A stretch of DNA of 64,000 nucleotides from Ampullaceana balthica (lineage: Eukaryota; Mollusca; Gastropoda; Lymnaeidae). The notes below the pieces were generated by a model. The model had not been told where the DNA came from. It saw nothing but the letters and a program-made list of their open reading frames with translations, and ran no database searches. Of the stretch, positions 50,101-62,100 are shown piece by piece. The first letter of the stretch is position 1. Every line of letters starts with the position of its first letter. The translations under genes and the position numbers were made by a program. The stretch covers positions 628,362 through 692,361 of the forward strand of contig CALYLW010000550.1 in assembly GCA_944989445.1 (NCBI GenBank). The letters run 5' to 3'.

Positions 50101-53100
50101 TACCGGCGCGCTTTTGTTTACATTTTACGTGTCACGCTGAGCTCGGTCCAGTGATCGGTGACCAGACCTTTCCCCTCTCCCAACCCCCCCCCTCCCCCCC
50201 GGTTATACGTCAGGAGTTAAGGCAGATTCAGTCTGTAAATGTTTGTCGAGTTTGAACACGATCAGTACTTTTAATTATGACTCATATATAAGGGATTTAT
50301 AGTCATATACTTTGTTTTTACGGGTTTTTAAAAATTAAATCCCTTATATTAACTTCACCGCCGTCTCTCTATCTCAGTCATTCGTCGTCGGGCAGGCGGG
50401 CGGAAAAAAAAGAGTAAAAAATGACCCACTTCCCGTGAAGCCATCAAGCTGAAATTAGGCACATGGACCGTGTCACCTAACAATGCATCATATCAAAATT
50501 TCAGATCAATTGAACGTACCGTAATTAAATTAATGCATTTTTAGTTTATCTCTAAACGACGTATGTAATTCTTATTTCACAGTTTGTTATTGTTTTTTTT
50601 TCACGTGACAGTTCAGTCATGCGTTGACGCCATCCGTCGATGTACCGGCGTGCTTTTGTTTACATTTTACGTGTCATGCTGAGCTCGGTCCAGCGATCGG
50701 TGACCAGACCTTTCCCCTCTCCCACCCCCCCTGGTTATAAAGCAAAGGGGAGTTAAGACAGATTCAGTCTGTAAATGTTTGTCGCGTTTGAACACAATCA
50801 ATACTGTTAGTTATGTCTCATATATAAGGGATTTATAGTCAAAAACTTTTTTTAACGGGTTTGTTTTATTTCTTCTTGTTTTCAGGTGAAGGGATCATAT
50901 CAGGTAGGCCCACTTGTAAACTATAGATAGATATTTTATATTTGCTCTGTGTGTTGATTTGTTGTACTGATTGATAATTTTATTGAATTTGGGAAGGGGA
51001 GGTGACTCAAAATAATCACCAGAGTTGAAGTTGGTAAGTCAAACAAATTGAAGAGCTTAGTGCCAAAAGTACTTAAGTCACAAATTACGCATTTTGAGAC
51101 AGTCAAGTTTTAATTTAATTTTTGTCTCTTTGATGATAGCATTTTTTATTATTTTTTAGGCTGTTTAAAAAAAATGGGACCTAGTTACATTGTACTGTAA
51201 TTAACTATATGCAGTAGATTGGTCTAAACCACATGTTAAATGTTGACTGTTTCGGTTTTATCTGACGAAAATGTGACAAAACTATTTCTAGCACTAAGGT
51301 CTTCAGTTACCTTCCAACATTGTCACCATGTTTTTTAAAGAGGCATTTATGTTAAAACATACTTCATGTTAAAAATATTTATTACTGGTGGGAGTGCTTT
51401 AACACATGCTAACACTTCAGTTTATTTTAAACATCATTCTTTTTTGTGTGTGTGTGCTACCCTTGGTTTAAGTAACCTTTGACCTGTGACCTATGCTAAA
51501 AGTATTTCTGGTTTTCACAGAGACTGTTCATTCTAAATTCACTGTTGAAAAATATTTTTTTTTATCTTTCAAACCACCATTTATTTGGACACAACAGCCC
51601 CGTACCAGTGCAAGGCGGGTCAGTTCAAGTGCCAGAATGCCAAGGTCATGTGTGTCTCCTGGGTTCAGGTCTGCGACGGGGTCAAGGACTGTACTGGAAA
51701 CAACATGGACGAGCTGGGCTGTGATGGTATTTAGAGAGAAAAAATAGTCCATACCCATGTTTCCTTTAAGCTGCGCGGCCGCACAGATATCTGGCCGCGC
51801 CACACAGCAGTTTAGAATTACCATGCAGCAAATTTTGTAAAATATTGCACAAAAATCGATACTGTGCAACTTTGCACACAAGTTTTTTTTTACTTTGCAC
51901 ATGAACCAACAAAACTTGGAGGGAACATAGGGCCTTTTATAGCATTGATAATATCAATATTTCATTTCTGTTATGATTGATATGTGAGTTCTGATATTTT
52001 ATGTGTTGGATTCTGTCTATTAGTTTTGAAGTATGTATCAAATCTCTGTGTGGGCTTAATTCCATTGAAATAAACATTTTTTGCTATTTTAAAAATAAAA
52101 AAAGGGAGGCTTATTTTTTTTTCTGTTATAAAATTTTTGGCTGTTCGTCTTAATGTTCTTATAGTCCAATAGGAAGTTTTAAAGGTTTGATTTAAAAACA
52201 TTTTGAACCATACACATTTCATCTGACAGTTTTCCTTTCTAATCTTGAAAATTTATTTGTGAGGATATCGTAATTTAATCTCGCTCTCTCTCTATTCTCA
52301 GAGTGCTCGCCCTTCACAGACAAACGGGGAGACTCTGTGCCCCATGAAGTAACCAACACCAGCATATACTTTGTGTCTCTCAGGCTGGACATGGTCTCGT
52401 ATGCGTAAGTCGTGGTGTTATATTTGATGCACCCACCCTTATCAGCTTACATAAACTTAAGTCAGTGACAATCTTTCAGTTAAAGTTAGTGATGATGGAG
52501 GTGTTGGTGGTGATGATGGTGGTGGTGGTGGTGATGATGATAGTGGTGTTGGTGGTGATGATGGAGGTGTTGGTGGTGATGATGGAGGTGTTGGTGGTGA
52601 TGATGGTGGTGGTGGTGGTGATGATGGAGGTGTCGGTGGTGATGATGGAGGTGTCGGTGGTGATGATGGTGGTGGTGGTGGTGATGATGTAGGTGGTGTT
52701 GGTGATGATGGAGGTGGTGGTGGTGATGATGGAGGTGTCAGTGGTGATGATGGAGGTATTGGTGGTGATGGGGTCGGTTTATGGGAATAGGTTTTTAGTG
52801 GTGTTAAGTTCAGATTTGTTGGCGCTGTTAAAACAAGACATTGGCTGTTGGTACAGTTGTCTGTTCCTTGCAGGTTTTTTTTTAAACACTTGTCTCCCCT
52901 TCCTTCTGGTCCACCAGGGAAAGACAGACTGGCCTCCCTTTGGCCAACCACACCTGGACCAACTTCACAAGGGGAAAATCCAGTGGTGACCTCATTACGG
53001 GACTCAGGCCTGCCACTGAGTACGTCCTCTACTTCTTTCAGAAAACTGCCAACAGATTGTGTCCTTATGGCAAGCTCTCCTTGAGGACCCTTGACGGATG

Positions 53101-56100
53101 TGAGTAGAGCATTTTCATTAAAGGTTTTGGTTACTTTGGATTACTAGGTTACCTTGGATTGCTTGCTTACTTTGGATTACTTGCTTACTTTGGATTACTT
53201 GGTTTTGTTGGATTACTAAGTTACTTTGGATTACTAGGTTACTTTGGATTGACCAGATATGTTCGATTATGAAATTGCATCGTATTACTAGGTTACTTGA
53301 ATTAGTGGTATAACTAACTTGAATTTGTGGTATAAACGACTTATAAGAGTGGAATAACTAACTTGAATGAGTGGAATAACTAACTCGTAGTATGGTTGGG
53401 CTATGCCATTAAGTCTTCCTCACCGACGCCACTGGTGAGATGGGGTAACTAAAAATAACTTTCACTTTTTCTTTCCCTCTCATTTAACTCCCTCTGTTCA
53501 GTGCCCTCTGAGCCCGTGGAAGTCAGCGCCAGTGTCCGCATTGAACATTTCATGACTGAAACCTACGCAGTGGATGTCAGATGGAAGACACCTTTCTTCC
53601 CTAATGGATACATTACAAGCTACATTGTAAGTATCATTTGGATAATGGATGCATTACAAGCCACCTTGTAAGTATGGTTTGAATAATGGATACATTACAA
53701 GTTACATTGTAAGTATGGTTTGGAAAATAGATGCATTACAAGCTACGTTTTAAGTTTAGTTTTATAATGGAAGCATTACAAGCTACATTTTATGTATCAT
53801 TTGGATAGTACATGCATTACAAGCTACGTTTTAAATTTGGTTTTATAATGGAAGCATTACAAGCTACATTTTATGTATCATTTGGATAGTGCATGCATTA
53901 CAAGCTACGTTTTAAATTTGGTTTTATAATGGAAGTATTACAAGCTACAGTCGAACCCACTTAACTCGAGCTCGGTTAACTCGCCCACCCTATTATGTCG
54001 ACGTTTTTTATTGGAACCGCCAACTTCTTTCTTTGTCTAAGCAGTTTCTCGTCGTTTAATTCGATTTTTTAAAGTCGCCGAAACCTCATAACACGAGCAC
54101 AAAAAAGGGTCAAATTTGCCACTTAATGTTGGTTATCTCAATCCCCATGACCAATCGCCAGCTTTTGAAAATGTTAGATGTGATTTTTTATAACCAAGTG
54201 AAGGCATAACATTTCTGCCTCGCTGGTGACGTCACAGCCCGCTTACTCACAGCGCTGTGTTACTAACTTAAATCACCCAGCTTTTGAAAATGTTCTTATT
54301 GATAGGGCTGAACCGATCGGTTCGGCTACTCGGCATCGGCCGATTTTTGTATACTCTGAGATACTCGGCAATCGGCCGCGTAAGTGATGCCGAGTATTAC
54401 GTCATTGCTCCAATAGGAAAGATGCACGCAGAATCGCATGTCTAAAACATTTCGTTGCGTATGGAATAACAAAATGTACCATGTGCAGACTTGTTGTCAT
54501 TGGCAACCATTCATCCTTCAACCTCATTTTGACTCTATAACTATTACTACTGCTTTGTTCTAATTGTTTCATTCATAAGAAGTGGCCGTGTGCAAAAGCC
54601 ATTTAACTATTGGTTAGAATTAATTAAAATGTATCAAAGTTGAAGGTTCAAAAGGAGTTCCTAGTTTATTTTTGTACACTTTTATAGAGAAGAGTTCGCT
54701 TTGTTATGAGTCATATATAGGTCATGATAAACAAATAACGGCAACGCCTTTGTGTAAAAAAAAACCTCGAAAATCATGTGCTTGTACATTCTCATTTATT
54801 AACGCTAGTGATGGGACGAAAAATCATAGGGTGCTTACTGTAAACAAGGCTCCCCAGATTTTAAAATATATAATATAACAGACTACAGACAGTTTACCCA
54901 CCCCCACTCTCAATCTCCCAGACCATTGTTGTTGGTTAGTCTGATTAGCATCAAGTTACCGAAGGAATTCTAAGTCCATTGAAAGCTGAGGGGACGGACC
55001 CAAAGAAGATTATTAGGAAGAGAATGGTTCGGGGACAATGAGGGGATGTGTAGTTTACTTATTTGTGTAGCTTGTAAGGAAAGTCAAAGGCACAGTATCG
55101 CTCAATCTGGGAATCACCGCAAGACAGCGCGCGCTGCGGCGTGGCGGGCAGGAGTATATGACTTCATTATAGTTATGTACTAGGGAAAAAAAAACTCCGC
55201 TAACGCAACAAAGGGTTATATTTAAACTTAAACGGTCTTAACAACCTTAGGAAAGAGTGAAGAAATAGGGTCCCGACAGTGGCGTAGCTAGTGGGGGGGC
55301 GGTGGGGGCGGTCCGCCCCGGGCGGCACACATTTTGGGGGCGGCATTTGTGAGCATTTGAAAAGTAAAGCCATTTCCGACAATCCCCCTTTTTCTTTTGA
55401 AGGGGAAAACCAAGGTGAAACAAAAATATTCTTAATTTCGAGTCTTAATTAACGGATTGCGCAACATTTGTTTGATTACATAGTGGTTGCTATAACTAAC
55501 GCAAACCCGTTAAAAAACTTAAAATCGCCCGAAAAAGGTACCGATTTCTTTGGAAAATTAAGCGGTATACGTCATAGATGACGCTTTTATAAGAAAACTG
55601 CACACAAAAAAACAAACAAAGAAAACAACCCCGCTGGGCCGAATAATATGTGTTATTAATATCGCCACTACAAGTTTTGCGTGGAATTTCGACATGCGCA
55701 GAATGATGCACTAACAAGTACCTACATGGCATTGTGGTTCATTGTGTTTAACTTGCAAGTAGTAATTTATATTACTGTTTCAGTTTTCAAAAAAATATTT
55801 TAAGGTAACTCACTAAAAATTAAAATTATTTTGTTTTTATCGCATTAAAGTAGCACACATAATTTGTGTTTTTAAAATTTAAATACGGTTATTCATTAAA
55901 AATTGTACGCATATCCAATTAAAGTGATGTTTAAATAATTTGAATTCGTCTATTTTATGGAAAAATATAAAGATTTATTGCAAGAACATGAAAATATTCA
56001 AATTTCTCCATTAATGAACATCACAATAGCAAACATAATTTTGAAAAAGACATACTTTAAAATTTCAAGCGTCTTGGAAAAATTGACATCTGAAGAAGTA

Positions 56101-59100
56101 ACTAATAAAACGGGATCAGATGCTGGAATTTTAGTCAGATCAATGCAATCTTTTTCTTTTCTATGATATCTCAATTTATGGGAACCCGTTTTTTTTAAAA
56201 TTTATGCAAACTCATTTCATAGAAACAAAGAGATGTGCTAATACAGAGCGCTGTTATAGAGAGTTGGAGATATAAACTTCGAGTTAGAAGAAGAAAAATA
56301 TGAGTGGGGTAAATTCAGAAGACGTGGTTCTATATCTAGAACAATAAGTACAACGAGAAATGTATTTATCCATGGATGGAATTATAAAAGAAAAGAAACT
56401 AACGCGTTGATGAGTTGCATGTCCTTGTAGGAAAATATTCCTGTATTATACCATGTATTCAACAGTATAAATTGGAAAATTATGTACCCAACATTATAAT
56501 TTTGCTAAGAAGTTTTTCAGAAATTGCTATCAGTATATCTAGTTGTGAAAGGAGCTTCTCCAATCTGAAGGTGATAAAAATGATCTTCGTTACATAATGA
56601 ATGATTTAAGACTACAAAATATTGCAATATTGTCCATAGAAAAAGTTATTACAAAAAATTAAAATTTTGATAACATACACACGATTTTTCTACTATGAAA
56701 GTTAGGAAAGTAAATGTATAAATATGTTTACATACTAATGTATACAATTTCTTTGTTTATAAAAAAATCATATATTTGTAAATAAAAAATAAAAGCTAAT
56801 TAATTGGTAATGTTTTTTGGTTGTAAATTTGGAATATGTTTTTGTTTTTGAGGGGGCTGCGACCTCAATAACTTTCTTGTGGCCTTTAAAAAAGAATCTT
56901 GTATTTTTATAAATGTGTATTTATAAGTATATCATCTTATGCGGCTTCTTTTATTACTGCTTACATAAATAGCCCATGCAATGGTAAAAATGTTCACCAC
57001 CTTTACTTGTTTCAATTATAATTATTTATTCATGTTTATTAAGTTATAATAAAATTAATCATGTGATTGACTTGAGGGGCCGTCAAAAATGACTTCACAT
57101 GATTTTGGCTTATTTTCCCCCCCTCCCCCCTCGTCACACGTCGTCACAAAAGCTTAGACCCCTTCTTCAATATGACGTCACAAAGCCCCCCCCCCATAAC
57201 AGCCGTATTTTCTATTTGAAAATGAGCATGTTATGTTTCAAATCATTTTATTACACGCTTTTATTTAAGTCACACTGTTTGTATGTTGTAACCATCCATC
57301 CTTCCTTCAAATCTTGTAACGTAAAATTACACCACTTCTGATGGTCCTAGAGATCTCAAAATTTTACCACATATAGATCGTGGATGACAATGCATTGTTT
57401 CAAAATTTCAGATCGATCGAATGTACCGTAATTAAATTAAACAATTTTTAGTTTATCTCTATTTATCACTATTTAGAATGTATAGTCGTCTGCTAGAGTT
57501 GACCTCCACGGCTCACTGGTTTCACTCCAGCCATCGTTTACCAAATTCCCATGTTTACATCAAGGTCAGGGGAGATCAGCGCGTTTCAGTCTGTAAATGT
57601 TTGTAAATAAAAGCGTGTCCTTTTTAAAAAAAGATTTTTTTTAAATCATGTAAATATGTTTTTAGTATAAGGCTGCACTCTTATATCGTAACACGCGTGA
57701 AGCCATGTAAAACGTCATTAAATAAATTGTCGGTAATCATATATTTAAGTTGAACTTTTATTTAAAGTCGCGCGTTTTTATATGACGTCAAATGTGTGAC
57801 TCCCCTCTCCCCCAGGTGCGTGACGTCATTTATGGACAGCCCCAAAAAGGGCGGCAAATTGGAGACCGCCCCGGGCGGCAAAAGTTCTAGCTACGCCACT
57901 GGGTCCCGATATTCCGATACGATTCTGATTAATCGTCCCATCACTAATTAACGCACAACACGTACATAAAGAAATTTCAAGCGCATGTTAATATTTTGCC
58001 GCCATATTGGTTTTCGTTTTAACTCGATCATCAGTTATCTCGATGCCATTTTTCATACCCCAACGCCTTCGACTTAACCGGTTTCGACTGTACATTGTAT
58101 GTATCGTTTGGATAGTGCATGCATTACAAGATACGTTTAAATTTGCTTTGATTATGTATGCATTACAACCTACTTTTTAAGTATGGACAATGGATACATG
58201 AAAATATTCTCTAGATACTTTCCACCTCAAATCCAATTATGATCATATAACTAATAAAGTTGGCTTGTTGTATTTTATTGCCTAAGAAGATGAGAAAAAG
58301 ACAATCTAAACATCCTTGAAATGAATACTCGGAAAACATCAACCAGACTTTTTAAACATTTGTTTTACAAGTGTCTATGTAGGTGATTTGAAAATAAATT
58401 TCTTTGTTTACGAGATAACACACACGTTACAACTGGTGGCCCTAATTAATGCCCACATATGAAAAACAAAAACGCTTGACATCCTATATTTAAATGTACA
58501 CACACCCTACCCCATCCCTTACCCCAACACTTTCTTTTTTCACACTGGAAATGATTTTTAAAAAATATCATCAATCAATATACATAATTCCCGTTGTTGT
58601 ATGTATGTATGTATGTGTGGATGTAACACGCTACTAATTTTAGAAAGCAGCGCACCAAATTACAGCACCAAAAATAACTCTTTTCGAACATTCCGCATAA
58701 AATTGTTCAATATGATAATAAATGAATCAAATAAAAATAAATAAAACAAATGAAAGTTCTGTATTATGTTATGTTTTAATCTGATGTGTATTTATTTTGA
58801 AAACTTCCGTCATTTTTGACGGGTGATACACTAGTAAATAAATAATGCTTCAAAAATGTATTTCTAATCATGTTTATTAAAACTTCCATGTAATAATGAA
58901 AATTTACATTAATTTTTGATGTACATATATGCATCTCAGGTTAATGTTGAGAATACGTTGACCCAGTTTAACATAGGTGTGATGCTCTTGTCTCAACTTT
59001 GTGATCTTAGATCTACTACCAAGAGGTGAAAGAAAAGGAGCAGACAGTGTCGGGGATCATGTCCCTTGAAAAGCTGGTGGACGACCCGAGAGATTACTAC

Positions 59101-62100
59101 CACGTGATTGTGGTAGATTACATAGCTAAGGACAAGTACTACAACTTCTGGGTAATAACGTTTATTTGCTTTCACGTGCAAAACTTGATAATGCTTTGAT
59201 TTTCCGAGTCAATAATGTAGTTCAAAAGATTTTTTAAAAATTAGAAATTGTAAAAATTATCATGATGCATTTTTTTGTTTAAGTATTATTTGCTCACACC
59301 AAGTTATAGTTAGATAAGACATTGGAGGGTTTGTTGGGCTTATTATCAGTTGAAAAAAATTATCTTTTTTCTCCTTACTCTACTACTACGATTACATCTC
59401 GACAAATCAGGATTAAATCAGTGCAGTCTTATTGGCTTGTTTTTAGTGGACCACATGTTCACAGAGACAATGTTGGCTGGTTATTGTTTACACATGTCTG
59501 ACCTGTCTCACTGTTCACCCAACGCACAGGTGACGGCCAAAACAGGAGCGGGGGAGGGCAATCCCAGCCTGGTCAAGCTCCTGCTCATGAAGGTCGAGCC
59601 TGCCACAAACCTGGCCGTCGTCGCAAAGTCTGTCACCAGCACGAGCGTCTCCTTGGCCTGGACACAGGACCCGAAGGCCAGTGGCTACAGAATCACCGTC
59701 GTCCACTCCTCGGAGGATGTCGTTTCCCTGGAGTTCCCGGTGGCCAAGATTGACGACATCACCGTTGACCTGGATAAAAATAACAACAACTACACGAGTT
59801 AGTACCACACTTGTCTTGTATATTACAACGCCTTCTGTACAGAGCACTTTGTTTGTCCACGGTTTGTGGCTAGTCTTGTCTTCTTATTACGATTTTGAAT
59901 GTTGTTTGTGTGTAGGTTTTCCTGGTTTGTTCAAGTTATCACACCAGATGCAAGATTGTTTGCTATTGTAAGAAAATTAAGCATCATTTTTAGAGCAATC
60001 ATCAATTTAGATGTGCAACTCATTACAAACATTTTAAAAGTGTTTCTGGGTGGATGATATGATTGATATAAAATTTAGATTTACCAATACACAAGCTACT
60101 AAAATATATATATTCTGATTGTATAATTGAGTTCATCTTATTTTTAAGATACACCAATGATTAAACTATATGTGTTTGTAAGATACATCAATGATTAAAC
60201 TATATGTATAAAACTAGGTTAATAAAAAATAGTTTAATTTTAATTTTTAAGAAAATATTCTTTTTGCTTCTAACTCCAAAAAGCTTAGAAGACTAAATCC
60301 CACCATTTATTAAATGTCCTAAGTTAAAACTCTGTGCCCAACAGACTAAATCCCACCATTTATTCAATGTCCTAAGTTAAAGCTCTGTGCCCTACAGACT
60401 AAATCCCACCATTTATTCAATGTCCTAAGTTAAAGCTCTGTGCCCTACAGACTAAATCCCACCATTTATTCAATGTCCTAAGTTAAAGGTCTGTGCCCTA
60501 CAGACTAAATCCCACCATTTATTCAATGTCCTAAGTTAAAGTTCTGTGCCCTACAGGCTAAACCCCACCATTTATTCAATGTCCCTAGTTAAAGGTCTGT
60601 GCCCTACAGGCTAAACCCCACCATTTCCCTTCTATTTCCAAGTTGAAGGTCTGTGCCCTTAGTGCTAAACCCCACCATTTCTATTCAATGTCCTAGTTGA
60701 AGGTCTGTGTCCTGCTAGTGAGGTGAGGATCAGTGTTCAAGCCAAGAACAAGGAACTTATCGTAGGACCTCTCTGGTACCCCAACAACACAGACATTTTA
60801 AAACTGAAAGGTCAGACGAAATCACAAAAACTTTTTAATCTCTTAGTTCATTTTAAGGATATTTATTTCAACTGTCAGTATCATCATCATCAGTACCGTG
60901 ACCGTAGCGGTCGTTGGGGGGAGCGCATGGACACATCAACAGACAACATTCTCCACATTTGCCTATCTTGAGCGGCGGCCAATAATTCATTCAATCTCAT
61001 CCGTGTCCATTCTTTTATGTTGTCAAGCCAACTTTCCCGTTGTCGACCTCTTTGCCGGCCCCCTTCTACAGTGCCTTGAAGGATGATTGTTGTCAGGGTA
61101 TCGTGTCGCAGCACATGACGGAACCATACCAGCTTACGTCTCTTATTTGCCGTGATAATGGTTTCTTGAAGACCCGCAATATAAAGCTGTCAGTTTGGGT
61201 ATATTCAAATCTACCATCATGGGGTATATTCATATCTTTTGTCATCACGGGGTGTATTTATCTTTTGCCATCATGGGGTATTTTCATATGTGCTATCACA
61301 GGGTATATTCAAATTTGCCATCATGGAGTATTTTCATATGCACTCTTTCGGGGGTATTTTCAAATTTGCCTTCATGGGGTATTTTCGTATGCACTATCCC
61401 AAAGGATTTATTCATGTCAGCTATGTCTAGTTCAAGGCATTTAATCAACACATGGGCCACTGATGCAGGGACCAGGAAAAAGTTGGGTTTGACAAAGTTC
61501 TGTCCTCACCAAAGTTTGGTGTTGGCGGCTCATTTCAGTGGCCTACTACTACTGACCATAACAAGGGTCAAGCTGTCGACTGGCTTTCTGAGCAAGCAGG
61601 ACTTCAGAAAAGTTTCATCACGTTTAATATGAACAAAAAAAAACCCATTTTGGTCAATTTTTCAAAACACATTTTTTAATCTTATTTTTTTTTAAATAAA
61701 AGAGAAATTTCTAAGTTGGCTTTATGAATGAATGGATGCTTTCTCCTTTAGCTCTAACACTGTCCGTGCTAGCCTAGCTTGCACATCACGCTCTGATGTT
61801 CAGATACATTTTCCATGTTGAAGGATTTTTCTTAAAGGCTTATAATAACACGTTATAGTGAACCCTCTTTTATTGTGGTTAACGGGGACCGGAGACCCTC
61901 GAGATAGTTGAATATCCGCAAAGTAGGGACACCAAGTGTTAAGCAATACGAAATCGTTAAATAAGTTAACAGCCACTGTAAAGCCAAATACACATAGTTA
62001 TATATGACGTGATGATGGTGATGAATATGCTGTGCAGTAAAAAGGGTTTAGATTAAACCTAGTATTTTTCAGTGCAGCTGACGACTGAATTTTTCGTCTC

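Larger units (their letters stand above)
53948..58090. mobile_element. TA-flanked pogo/Tigger-like element, carries a nested hAT
   Basis: Ends CAGTCGAACCCACTTAACTC and its inverted partner TTAACCGGTTTCGACTG, flanked by TA. Same family as 13986-15453 but inverted. Without the nested 55277-57901 hAT and its TSD the element is about 1.5 kb, like the other copy. No transposase ORF of its own. Confidence 0.82.

Noticed and set aside
52457..52951. 164-codon Pro/Ser-rich minus-strand frame
   Set aside because: Antisense reading of the GATGATGGAGGTG repeat.
60719..60810. Exon 38 starting after CCTGCTAG at 60718
   Set aside because: This acceptor needs phase 2, but exon 37 ends in phase 1; the acceptor at 60696 restores phase and adds the FN3 motif EGLCPASEV.
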